Positions 42,115 through 52,192 of a stretch of DNA of 64,000 bases are shown one piece after another. The DNA comes from Adlercreutzia mucosicola DSM 19490 (GTDB lineage: Bacteria; Actinomycetota; Coriobacteriia; Coriobacteriales; Eggerthellaceae): positions 66,810 to 130,809 of the forward strand of contig NZ_KE383895.1 of NCBI RefSeq assembly GCF_000422625.1, given 5' to 3'. Below the pieces are notes generated by a model, which saw only the letters and a program-made list of their open reading frames with translations, was not told the origin of the DNA and made no database searches. A program made the translations under genes and the position numbers. How positions within the stretch are numbered: position 1 is the stretch's first letter; every line of letters starts with the position of its first letter.

Positions 42115-42621
42115 ATGGTCCCTTTGAAGGTGCTTACACTAGTAGTGGCTGGCCCCGCCCAGCCCTCGGTACTGGTGCTCCAACCGGTGGAAGACACTCC
42201 CGCTGGAAAGGCGCGTATCGTCCCAATCTGGATTGGGCCTACGGAGGCCGCCCAGATCGGAATGGCCCTGGAATCAGTGAAGTTCGACCGCCCCATGACC
42301 CACGACTTGTTCCTGGATGCCCTAACGAACCTGGATACTCGGGTGGACTCCGTGGTGATCTATCGTGTACGCGGTCAGGTGTTTTTCTCACACCTGATAC
42401 TGAACCAGGGAGGTCGTCTGATCACCCTGGACGCGCGGCCGAGCGACTCCATCGCGCTGGCCCTGCGGCAAGACGCTCCGCTTTATATCGAGGAAGACGT
42501 GCTAGATGCCGCCTCGTTCCCCTTTCTCTTTAGGGGAGAACGCCAATCGGAGGCCGAGCTGGCCGAGTTCAAGACCTTCCTCGACCATATTTCTCCGGAA
42601 GACTTCGGCACGCTCTCTTAA
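42115..42621 (+). CDS. Bifunctional nuclease-domain protein (BFN/DUF151)
   Basis: 168 residues; ATG 42115 with GAGGTGGG upstream. The BFN pattern is clear: PVLVLQ-type strand, ARIVPIWIGPTEAAQIGMAL, RPMTHDLFLDALTNL, and ARPSDSIALALRQDAPLYIEEDVL. Proteins of this family have been reported as nucleases or stress-linked factors, but their bacterial role remains uncertain. The length is typical. It converges on gyrA and shares a strong hairpin with it. Confidence 0.9.
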   Translation: MVPLKVLTLVVAGPAQPSVLVLQPVEDTPAGKARIVPIWIGPTEAAQIGMALESVKFDRPMTHDLFLDALTNLDTRVDSVVIYRVRGQVFFSHLILNQGGRLITLDARPSDSIALALRQDAPLYIEEDVLDAASFPFLFRGERQSEAELAEFKTFLDHISPEDFGTLS

Positions 42622-42625
42622 CCGA

Positions 42626-42660
42626 AAGGGCCCCGCGCAGTTCGCTCGCACGGGGCCCTT
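42626..42660. terminator. Bidirectional terminator between the BFN gene and gyrA
   Basis: A 10-bp stem AAGGGCCCCG/CGGGGCCCTT (42626-42635 with 42651-42660) with short T-runs on each side, placed between two convergent stops. Confidence 0.75.
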
Positions 42661-42683
42661 CTGCCTAGCCGGTGACGGGACAA

Positions 42684-45518
42684 CTACTCTTCGCCGTCGT
42701 CCTCGGCGATTTCCTCGACATCGACCTCGGCGGTGGGCTCGATATCACCCTCGTCGCCGTCGATGTCGTCGATGGCCAAGGATCCATCGGTGTTCTCCTC
42801 GTCCAGCAGGTCGAGCTGGTTCTCGTCCACCTCGCCGGCTTTCTTGGCCTTCTTCTTGCCCGTGGAGGAAATGGCCACGGCGCAGACCTTGTCCTTGTCG
42901 GCCACGTTCATCACCTTCACGCCCTGGGTGGAACGGCCGAGCTCGGAGATGCCCTTCACCGGGGTGCGCACGATGACGCCCTCCTCGGACACGATCATGA
43001 TCTCGTCGTCGGCACCGACGATCTTCATGACCGCGAGCAGGCCCTTCTTGTGGGTCATGGTAATGGTGTACACACCCTGGCCGCCACGATGGTGCTCGGG
43101 GTACTCCTCAATCTTGGTGCGCTTACCATAGCCCTTCTCGGTGATCACGAACAGGTCAGTGCCGGGGCGGGCGATCTCCATGCCCAGCACGTGGGCATCG
43201 GCCGGCACATTCATGCCGCGCACGCCCATGGTTCCGCGGCCCATGGCGCGGGCCTCGGACTCATCCCAGAGGATAGCCTTGCCGGCGGAGGACACCATGA
43301 TGACCTTCTCGCCCTTGGCCACGCGCTTCACCGAGATGAGCTCATCATCGTCCTTCAGGTTGATGGCAATGAGCCCGTCGCGGCGAGTGCGGTCGTACTG
43401 GTCCATGGAGGTCTTCTTCACGTTGCCCTGGGCAGTGGCGAACATGAGGAACTCCTCGGCGGGGAAGTCCTTCGTGGCGATGACGGCGCTGATGGACTCG
43501 CCCTTCTCCAGGGGCAGCAGGTTCACGATAGCCGTGCCGCGGGCATGGCGGCTGGCCTCGGGAATCTCGTACACCTTCAGGCGGTACACCTTGCCCTTGG
43601 TGGAGAAGAACAGCATGTAGGAGTGGGTGGAGGCCACGAACAGGTGCTCCACGAAGTCGGCATCCTTCAGGTTCACACCCTGCATGCCCTTGCCACCGCG
43701 CTTCTGCTGGCGGTAGGTGCTCACGGGCAGGCGCTTGATATAGCCGGCCTTGGTCATGGTGACGACCATGTTCTCCTCGGCGATGAGGTCTTCCACCTCG
43801 ATATCCTTCGCCTCGCCGGTGATGCGGGTGCGGCGCGGGGTGCCGTACTTCTTCTTGATCTCCAGCAGCTCGTCCTTGATGACCTGCTTCAGCAGGCTCT
43901 CGTCGGACAGGATGCGCTTGTAGTAGGCGATCTTCTCGCGCAGCTCGGCCAGCTCTTCCTCGATCTTCTCGCGCTCCAGTCCGGTCAGGCGACGCAAGCG
44001 CATCTCCAAGATGGCGTTGGTTTGCTTCTCGGAGAGCCCAAAGCGCTCGGTCAGGCGCGCGGCGGCTTCCTTGTCCGTTTGGGACGAGCGGATGATCTGG
44101 ATGACCTCGTCGATGTTGTCGAGCGCGATGATGTAGCCCTCGAGGATGTGCTCGCGCTCCTCGGCCTTGGCCAGCTCGTAGCGGGTGCGGCGGGTGACGA
44201 CGTCCTTCTGGTGCTCGATGTAGTAGTGGAGGATCTCCTTGAGCGACAGCACGCGCGGGGTGCCGTTCACCAGGGCCAGCATGTTGGCGCCGAAGCCCAC
44301 CTGCAGCTGGGTGTGCTTGTACAGCTTATTCAGCACCACCTGCGGAATGGCGTTGGACTTCAAGTCGATGATGATATCGATGCCCTTGCGGTCGGCAGCG
44401 TCGTGGATGTTGCTGATCTCGGGCAGCTTCTTGTCGCGCACCAGCTCGCCGAGCTTCTCCAGCAGGCGCTTGCGGTTCACCTGGTAGGGAATTTCCTTCA
44501 CCACGATGGAGGAGCGGCCGTTCTTCTTCTCCTCGATCTCGCACTTGGCGCGGATGGTCATGTTGCCATGGCCGGTCTCGTAGGCATCAAGAATGCCCTT
44601 CTTACCCATGATGAGGCCGCCGGTGGGGAAGTCGGGACCGGGCATGACGGCCATGAGCTCCTCGGTGGTGCACTCAGGGTTGTCGATCATGAGGCAGGTG
44701 GCATCGATGGTCTCGCCCAGGTTGTGGGGCGGGATGTTCGTGGCCATGCCGACGGCGATGCCGTTGGAGCCGTTGACCAGCAGGTTCGGGAAACGGGCCG
44801 GAAGCACCGTGGGCTCTTGCAAGCTCTCGTCGTAGTTGGGCTGGAAATCAACAGTTTCCTTGTCCAGATCGCGCAGCAGTTCCATGGCCGGCTTGTCCAG
44901 GCGGGCCTCGGTGTAACGCATGGCGGCTGCACTATCGCCGTCGATGGAGCCGAAGTTGCCGTGGCCGTCGATCAGCGGCAGGCGCAGGCTGAAGGGCTGG
45001 GCCAGGCGCACCATGGTGTCGTACACAGCGATGTCGCCGTGGGGATGGTACTTGCCGATTACGTCGCCGACGGTACGGGCCGACTTCATATGGGGCTTGC
45101 TCGGCGTGTAGCCCGATTCGTTCATGGCGTACAGAATGCGGCGGTGCACCGGCTTCAGGCCGTCACGCACGTCGGGCAGGGCGCGGGACACGATAACCGA
45201 CATAGAGTATTCCAGGAAGGAGGTCTGCATCTCCTTGCCGAGAAACGCCGCGCGCACCGTGGTACCCTCGCCGCCGTTGGCCCCCTCGATGATAGAGCCG
45301 TGGGGGTTGGGCATGTCCACCATCATAGAGCGGGCCCGCTCCTCCTCGGAAACGGCGTGCTCCTCATCCAGGGTGGAAGAGGCCGAGGCAATCTCGGCAT
45401 CCTCATCGCCCTCGTCGTCGGTGTCGACCTCTTCGGCCAGGTACAGCGCGTCCTCTTCGGCGGTCTCTGCCCCGGACTGCTCGTCGGCGTCGAAGTTCTC
45501 GTCTTCAAAATCTGCCAT
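42684..45518 (-). CDS. gyrA: DNA gyrase subunit A
   Basis: 944 residues from ATG (AAAGGAAACC upstream). The catalytic region begins near residue 97 ([14 protein letters not shown]) and includes [16 protein letters not shown], the tyrosine-bearing [11 protein letters not shown], and the GyrA-box-like QKRGGKG in the C-terminal beta-pinwheel, which separates gyrase from topoisomerase IV. It forms the A2B2 enzyme with gyrB upstream and introduces negative supercoils ahead of the forks. Two oddities: an acidic N-terminal extension of about 80 residues beyond E. coli GyrA, and isoleucine (Ile163, codon 45030-45032) at the position equal to E. coli Ser83 in [11 protein letters not shown]. The C-terminus is also strongly acidic. 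Confidence 0.96.
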   Translation of the reverse strand: MADFEDENFDADEQSGAETAEEDALYLAEEVDTDDEGDEDAEIASASSTLDEEHAVSEEERARSMMVDMPNPHGSIIEGANGGEGTTVRAAFLGKEMQTSFLEYSMSVIVSRALPDVRDGLKPVHRRILYAMNESGYTPSKPHMKSARTVGDVIGKYHPHGDIAVYDTMVRLAQPFSLRLPLIDGHGNFGSIDGDSAAAMRYTEARLDKPAMELLRDLDKETVDFQPNYDESLQEPTVLPARFPNLLVNGSNGIAVGMATNIPPHNLGETIDATCLMIDNPECTTEELMAVMPGPDFPTGGLIMGKKGILDAYETGHGNMTIRAKCEIEEKKNGRSSIVVKEIPYQVNRKRLLEKLGELVRDKKLPEISNIHDAADRKGIDIIIDLKSNAIPQVVLNKLYKHTQLQVGFGANMLALVNGTPRVLSLKEILHYYIEHQKDVVTRRTRYELAKAEEREHILEGYIIALDNIDEVIQIIRSSQTDKEAAARLTERFGLSEKQTNAILEMRLRRLTGLEREKIEEELAELREKIAYYKRILSDESLLKQVIKDELLEIKKKYGTPRRTRITGEAKDIEVEDLIAEENMVVTMTKAGYIKRLPVSTYRQQKRGGKGMQGVNLKDADFVEHLFVASTHSYMLFFSTKGKVYRLKVYEIPEASRHARGTAIVNLLPLEKGESISAVIATKDFPAEEFLMFATAQGNVKKTSMDQYDRTRRDGLIAINLKDDDELISVKRVAKGEKVIMVSSAGKAILWDESEARAMGRGTMGVRGMNVPADAHVLGMEIARPGTDLFVITEKGYGKRTKIEEYPEHHRGGQGVYTITMTHKKGLLAVMKIVGADDEIMIVSEEGVIVRTPVKGISELGRSTQGVKVMNVADKDKVCAVAISSTGKKKAKKAGEVDENQLDLLDEENTDGSLAIDDIDGDEGDIEPTAEVDVEEIAEDDGEE

Positions 45519-45555
45519 TGGTTTCCTTTCTTAAAGAAACGTACTGGTCTTGTCC

Positions 45556-45755
45556 AGGAGGGGGAGCCGGGGCCTGTTCGCGGCCCGTTTCGCGCCGGTC
45601 CCCCTCCGAACGCGATCACAGCAATAGCGAAGACGACGCACACCAATCGGTACTATCCCCACATCGTTGCTGCTGAGGTGGAAGCTATTGCTTACCCATC
45701 GCGTTCTCCAGGGGGGCGCTCAGAGGTCTGCGAACAGGCCCCGGCTCCCCCTCCT
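45556..45755. repeat. 200-bp element with perfect 26-bp inverted repeats between gyrB and gyrA
   Basis: Arms 45556-45581 and 45730-45755 are perfect inverted copies of 26 bp, with a 148-bp spacer that includes a further partial copy of the G-rich motif near 45595-45608. No reading frame is supported. It fills most of the 252-bp gap between gyrB and gyrA. Confidence 0.75.
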
Positions 45756-45770
45756 TACTCTTACGTTCTC

Positions 45771-47729
<1,959 letters not shown>

Positions 47730-47772
47730 CTACATAGAAAATGCGCCCGATGCGAGCGCTGACTGAGCGTCG

Positions 47773-47781
47773 ATTATAGCA
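47773..47781 (-). promoter_or_regulatory. Extended -10 promoter (TGC TATAAT) of gyrB
   Basis: Consensus TATAAT with TGn on the minus strand about 60 bases before the gyrB start. No good -35 is needed for this class. Confidence 0.65.
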
Positions 47782-47891
47782 TGGGATTTATGAATTCGCA
47801 GAAAACGCTCTTAAACGGCCTTTTTTAACGGCCGCTAAGGGGTGGTTTTACCTTAATGTGGGGAAAATATCGTTTTTTCGGTCTTCGTCGC

Positions 47892-49040
47892 TTACAGGGG
47901 CAGCGAGACCACGTTGCTGCGATTGAGCATATCTCGATCGAAATAGGCAAGGTTCGCCGTGGTGATAAATGTTTGGCTGCCACGCTCCATGGCTTCCACC
48001 AGCGCGGCGCGGCGGGCGCCGTCAAGCTCGCTCATGACATCATCCAGGAGCAGCACCGGTTTCTGTTCGAGCACCTCTTCGATCACGGCCGCTTCGGCCA
48101 GCTTGTAGGCGAGCACGATGGAGCGCTGCTGGCCCTGGCTACCGAAGAGGGAAGCGTCCTGACTGTCCAGGAGAAAAGTGATCTCGTCAGCATGGGGACC
48201 TACGACGGCCCGGCCCCGGCGGCGCTCTTCCCCCGCGCGCTCATGAAGCGCGCGGGCAAGGGCCTCGCGGGCCTTGTCCCGTTGGAGCGGGGTGTGCTCC
48301 TCGGGAGAGAGGGCCACGAAAGCTGGGGAGGAGTCGGCAGAATTGGCTGTCGCGGTGGGGCGGGCCCAGGAAGGAACGTACACCGCCGAAAGCATCTCCC
48401 TTCCCTGGGAAATCTGGCGGTACTTCTCCACTATACGGGGCACCAGGCGGGCGAACAAAGCGGTGCGATAGCATACCAACTGCGCGCCGCAGGTGACGAC
48501 CATCTCATTGATCGCCTCCACGAGCGCGGGGTCGGCCTCATCCTTCAGCAGGCGATTCTTATGGCGGATTACCTTTTCGTAGTCCCGGCGCAGGGCGTAG
48601 TAGTTCTTGTTTACCTGGGAGCCGAGGGTATCCAACGCCGCGCGGCGACCCGTCATGGACCCCTTCACGAGATCAAGATCGTCGGGAGTGAAAATGACCG
48701 ACGGTACGAGTCCCTTCAGGTCACCAGGGCGCTTCGCCTTCCCGTTCAACTGGTACTTGCGGCTCTTGTCGTCCAGGGCGAGGGTTATCTCCAACGCACG
48801 ATTCCCGTCGCTGACCGCCGCCTCCAGCCGCGCTGATTCGCTGCCATGGCGAATCAGCTGGTCGCGTGTAGCATGGCGAAAAGACGTGAGCGCCGTCAGC
48901 AGCTGCACCCCTTCGATGATGTTGGTCTTGCCGATGGCATTCTGACCCACCAACACCGTGATCTCGCCAAGGCCGCCCAACGCCAGCGTCTCATAGTTGC
49001 GGAAATTGCGGAAGACAAGGCTCTCGATATGCAGCGTCAT
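47892..49040 (-). CDS. recF: DNA replication and repair protein RecF
   Basis: About 382 residues; ATG 49038-49040 precedes LHIESLVFRNFRNYETLALG, the usual start, though its ribosome binding site is weak, and a GTG at 49076 is possible. Walker A is GQNAIGKTN, the signature motif is SQGQQRSIVLAYKLAE and Walker B is PVLLLDDVMSELD. It loads RecA at gaps with RecO and RecR. The region near residues 235-265 (Pro/Ala/Ser-rich) is an insertion relative to typical RecF. No DUF721/DciA gene follows it, unlike many actinobacteria. Confidence 0.94.
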   Translation of the reverse strand: MTLHIESLVFRNFRNYETLALGGLGEITVLVGQNAIGKTNIIEGVQLLTALTSFRHATRDQLIRHGSESARLEAAVSDGNRALEITLALDDKSRKYQLNGKAKRPGDLKGLVPSVIFTPDDLDLVKGSMTGRRAALDTLGSQVNKNYYALRRDYEKVIRHKNRLLKDEADPALVEAINEMVVTCGAQLVCYRTALFARLVPRIVEKYRQISQGREMLSAVYVPSWARPTATANSADSSPAFVALSPEEHTPLQRDKAREALARALHERAGEERRRGRAVVGPHADEITFLLDSQDASLFGSQGQQRSIVLAYKLAEAAVIEEVLEQKPVLLLDDVMSELDGARRAALVEAMERGSQTFITTANLAYFDRDMLNRSNVVSLPL

Positions 49041-49097
49041 GGGAGCGCCGCTTTCAAGCGCCTTTCGAAAAGGCACTTTACCAGGGAGTTCTTACGG

Positions 49098-49113
49098 CGT
49101 TGCACGTGAAACA
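49098..49113. promoter_or_regulatory. Near-consensus parS site
   Basis: CGTTGCACGTGAAACA matches parS TGTTTCACGTGAAACA at 14 of 16 bases, in the short gap between dnaN and recF. Confidence 0.6.
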
Positions 49114-49117
49114 CTGC

Positions 49118-50218
49118 TTAGGAGATGCGCACGGGCATAACCAGGTACAGGAAGTTCTCGGGCTCCAAGGCGCGGAAGATGCCAGGTTTCATGGAGGACT
49201 GCACTTCCAGATACACCTCGTCGGTGGCGATGGAACCGAGACCGTCCAGCACGTAGGCGTAGTTGAAGGCTATCTCCACATCCTCCCCCTCGATGGTGCA
49301 GGGCAGAATTTCCTGAGCGCTGCCCACATCCTGCGAGGCGGCGGTGATCTGGGTCGTGCTCGAGGCGGCGTTCAGGTCGAATCGCACCGGCGAGGCGTTG
49401 GAGCCGAGCAGCGAGGCGCGACGTACGCTGGCGGCCAGTTTGTCCACCTCGATGGTGGCGCGGGTGACGTAGGCATCGGGCAGCAACTGCTTGTAATTGG
49501 GGAAGTTACCCTCGATGCGGCGATTGATGAACACCGTATCCTCGCAGGTCACGACGATCTGGTTATCGGCCAAAGCCAAAGACACCGGTGACTCGGTCTT
49601 GGGCAGCGAGGAGATCTCCGACAGGAAGGAGCCGGCGATAACGGCCTGGAATTCGTCGGCCGAGGTTTCCTCCAGCGGGGCGTCGGTGATGGCCAGGCGG
49701 TAGGAGTCGGTGGCCACCATGCGCAGCACGCCGTTCTCCAGCGTGATGAGCACGCCGGTGAGGATGGCGCGGCTCTCGTCCTTGGACACCACGCGGGACA
49801 CGCGCTTCACCATGGTGGAGAACTGCTGGAAGGGAATCTCGATCTGCTGATGGGTCTCAACCCGGGGGAAGCCGGGGAAGTCCTCGGCGTTCAGGGCGCG
49901 GATAGAGAACGACGAGGTGTCGCAGGTAATGAACGCCTGATCCTCAGTGGCTTCAACATGTACGGCCGCATCGGGCAGGTTCTTCACGATTTCCGAGAAC
50001 AGCTTGCCGGGAACAACGGTTTTGCCCTCTTCCTCCACGAGCGCGGCCACGGAATACTGGATGGACAGCTCGAGATCGGTGGCCTGGAGAATGATCTTGT
50101 CCCCCACAGCCTCGATGAGAATGCCCGACAGCACGGGCAGGGTGGATCGGGTGGACACACCCTTCATCACGATGGACAGGGCGTTGGACAGTTCGGTGCG
50201 GTTGATGCTCAGCTTCAA
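49118..50218 (-). CDS. dnaN: DNA polymerase III sliding clamp (beta subunit)
   Basis: 366 residues. The start is TTG 50216-50218, giving LKLSINRTELSNALSIVMKG with GGAAGG eight bases upstream; the long upstream extension seen in the frame has no ribosome site. Three clamp domains are readable (STRSTLPVLSGILIEA, DEFQAVIAGSFLSEIS, IEGEDVEIAFNYAYVLDGL), and the ending LYLVMPVRI matches the family's C-terminal LVMPMR. It encircles DNA and tethers polymerase. It faces away from dnaA, across the origin. Confidence 0.96.
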   Translation of the reverse strand: MKLSINRTELSNALSIVMKGVSTRSTLPVLSGILIEAVGDKIILQATDLELSIQYSVAALVEEEGKTVVPGKLFSEIVKNLPDAAVHVEATEDQAFITCDTSSFSIRALNAEDFPGFPRVETHQQIEIPFQQFSTMVKRVSRVVSKDESRAILTGVLITLENGVLRMVATDSYRLAITDAPLEETSADEFQAVIAGSFLSEISSLPKTESPVSLALADNQIVVTCEDTVFINRRIEGNFPNYKQLLPDAYVTRATIEVDKLAASVRRASLLGSNASPVRFDLNAASSTTQITAASQDVGSAQEILPCTIEGEDVEIAFNYAYVLDGLGSIATDEVYLEVQSSMKPGIFRALEPENFLYLVMPVRIS

Positions 50219-50285
50219 GACGGGACCCTTCCTCGGTTTGCATAGCGCAAAGGTGCTTACTTTTACTAGGAGAATGTTCGTCGGT

Positions 50286-50291
50286 ATTATA
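50286..50291 (-). promoter_or_regulatory. -10 element (TATAAT) of dnaN
   Basis: Minus-strand TATAAT, 67 bases before the dnaN start codon. Confidence 0.55.
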
Positions 50292-50880
50292 GCGCCCCAC
50301 TCGCGCCCCTGTGCCGCGGCGGCGCGGCATCTTCGGCGGAACCACAAGAAGCGGTTTTCAGATCTTTTCAACTATCCACGGCCAACCGACGGTGGAAAAA
50401 GTTGATAACTTGTCGCTTTTCCCCGCCGTAAGGAGAGAATGCTCTTTCCAGCGCGGTGGAAACTTCTGGTGAAAGACGGTAGATAAGCGGGGACAACTAG
50501 GGGGCCATTACGAAACAGCTTCAATAACAGGGCATCTACCTGGTATTTTACTGTTTCTTCATAAAACTCTGAGACAAGCGCATACCTCTGTTCGAGATTT
50601 CTTCAGGGCAGCGATCCTTTGAGTCTCGATACGCCACAATATGGCCGATAAGGACTCCTGCGGGGTTCTGTCAAGGATTTTCGCCGAGGGTTTTTAACAT
50701 TTCGTCTTTTTCAGCGGTATCATCTGCTTTCACAAAATTCCGTGTTTTCCACTTTTACTGAATATTTTGTTTATAACTCTGAATTTCTCCGAAAATCCCT
50801 GGTATTCGATCGAAGAGTTTTCAACATATTCTGAATTGATGGTGAATTACTCTCTGAATCCACCGAAATTTTCTCGTATT

Positions 50881-50910
50881 TTGTTCAAAACTACCGAAAC
50901 ACGATACAAT
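50881..50910 (+). promoter_or_regulatory. Promoter of the ATPase-dnaA transcript
   Basis: TTGTTC (50881-50886), 18-bp spacer, TACAAT (50905-50910). A DnaA-box-like 9-mer starts three bases downstream, at the expected transcription start, so DnaA could repress this promoter. Confidence 0.5.
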
Positions 50911-50973
50911 AGCGTGGAAAATTCTTCTGAACGATGAACACAATGCAGCTTAAACGGAATGATTTGGGAGAAC

Positions 50974-52098
50974 ATGGACGCGAAACACAGCCCCACCACC
51001 ACCGCGGCCGCCGAGGACTTCGACTACGCCTTCGTGGACACGGTCGGCCATATCGCCATCTACGACGACATGCGCAGCGAGCCACGGGTCATCGACATCC
51101 AACCGGCCGAAACAGGCTCATACATAGAGTCACTGGCGACCACGGTCTACGAGCAGGCGCGGGGTGCGGGCGGGTCGATCCCCTATACGGTGATTCGCGA
51201 AGTGTCCGAGAACTTTATCCACGCCCAATTCAAAGAAGCCCTGGTCACAATCTTGGATCACGGCTGCACGATTCGCTTTGCCGACCACGGGCCCGGCATC
51301 CCCTCTAAAGAGAAGGCCCAGATGCCCGGCTTCTCCTCGGCGGTCGAGCCGATGCGCACCTACATCCGCGGCGTCGGATCGGGGCTTCCTCGGGTGCGCG
51401 AGTATCTGGAGCTTTCCAATGGCACCATAACCATCGAGGACAATCTCGGCACCGGCGCCGTCGTGACCATCAGCCTTGTACGCGGCGCAGCCCCGAGCGA
51501 GTACGCCGCCGATGGATTCCCCGCCGACGATTTCGAAAACGGCAACTTAGAGGGCAGCGGGGGCGAGGAAGCCGACTTCGACCCAGCCGCCAGTGCGCTG
51601 CCCTACCCCGCGAGCGGCGCCCAGGGACTCTACGCCCCCGACCCCTACCTTCCCGTAGGGGCGGGCTTCAACCCGCCCGCAGCCGCAGCACCTGCCCAGG
51701 CCGGCTACGCGACTCCTTACAGCACGGGCGCGGCGGCCTACGGTGCCTATCCGGCTCAACCCGCGCCCTATGTGCCGGCGCCGCCCTACGGATCCTACCC
51801 CGCCACCGCACAACCGGTCCCCTATCCCGCTTACGCGGCCGCACCGCAGCCCGTTCCCTACGGGTACGCGCCGGCAGCGCCGACGGCAGCCAGCCTAACC
51901 GATCGCGAGAAAATGACGCTTGCCCTTCTTCGGGACCACGGTCCTGCCCGTCAGGTAGACCTGTGCAAGGCAACCTGCATATCGGCATCCAGCATGAACG
52001 GGCTCGTGAAGAAACTTGAGAATGAGGGGCTGATCGTCGATCGAAACAAGGTGAAGCATCTGACGGACTTCGGCATGCAGATAGCCCGAACCCTCTAA
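50974..52098 (+). CDS. Origin-linked GHKL-type ATPase domain protein with C-terminal winged helix
   Basis: 374 residues from ATG 50974; ATG 50959 is an alternative and neither has a strong ribosome site. Residues ~15-170 form a histidine-kinase-like ATPase fold with N box EN-x-x-HA (Glu79, Asn80, His83), G1 DHGPGI (104-109), G2 GVGSGLPRV (133-141) and GTGAVVTISL. No phospho-acceptor histidine domain is present. Residues ~170-305 are a disordered Pro/Ala/Tyr-rich linker. Residues ~308-374 are a MarR/IclR-like winged helix (LTDREKMTLALLRDHG, SASSMNGLVKKLENEGLI). It is 94 bases upstream of dnaA on the same strand and probably co-transcribed. I know no named family with this design; a role in origin control is inference from position. 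Confidence 0.75.
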   Translation: MDAKHSPTTTAAAEDFDYAFVDTVGHIAIYDDMRSEPRVIDIQPAETGSYIESLATTVYEQARGAGGSIPYTVIREVSENFIHAQFKEALVTILDHGCTIRFADHGPGIPSKEKAQMPGFSSAVEPMRTYIRGVGSGLPRVREYLELSNGTITIEDNLGTGAVVTISLVRGAAPSEYAADGFPADDFENGNLEGSGGEEADFDPAASALPYPASGAQGLYAPDPYLPVGAGFNPPAAAAPAQAGYATPYSTGAAAYGAYPAQPAPYVPAPPYGSYPATAQPVPYPAYAAAPQPVPYGYAPAAPTAASLTDREKMTLALLRDHGPARQVDLCKATCISASSMNGLVKKLENEGLIVDRNKVKHLTDFGMQIARTL

Positions 52099-52192
52099 GC
52101 ATCGGGTTCTGCACACTTATTTGTTACCATGAGCCGCCGTGCTCTCACTGGTGCGGCGGACTCCATCGAGCGGCTTATCTTGGGAGACGATT

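Larger units (their letters stand above)
50219..50973. other. oriC: Origin region, left part (AT-rich, DnaA boxes)
   Basis: This 755-bp gap has no gene. DnaA-box-like 9-mers of the TTTTCCACN type occur at 50391-50399 (minus, TTTTCCACC), 50455-50463 (minus, GTTTCCACC), 50745-50753 (plus, TTTTCCACT) and 50913-50921 (minus, TTTTCCACG), with CTATCCACG at 50372-50380. The stretch 50690-50910 is strongly AT-rich and contains four CTGAAT repeats (50758, 50779, 50831, 50854), a candidate unwinding element. Divergent promoters of dnaN and the ATPase gene are at its two edges. Confidence 0.7.
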
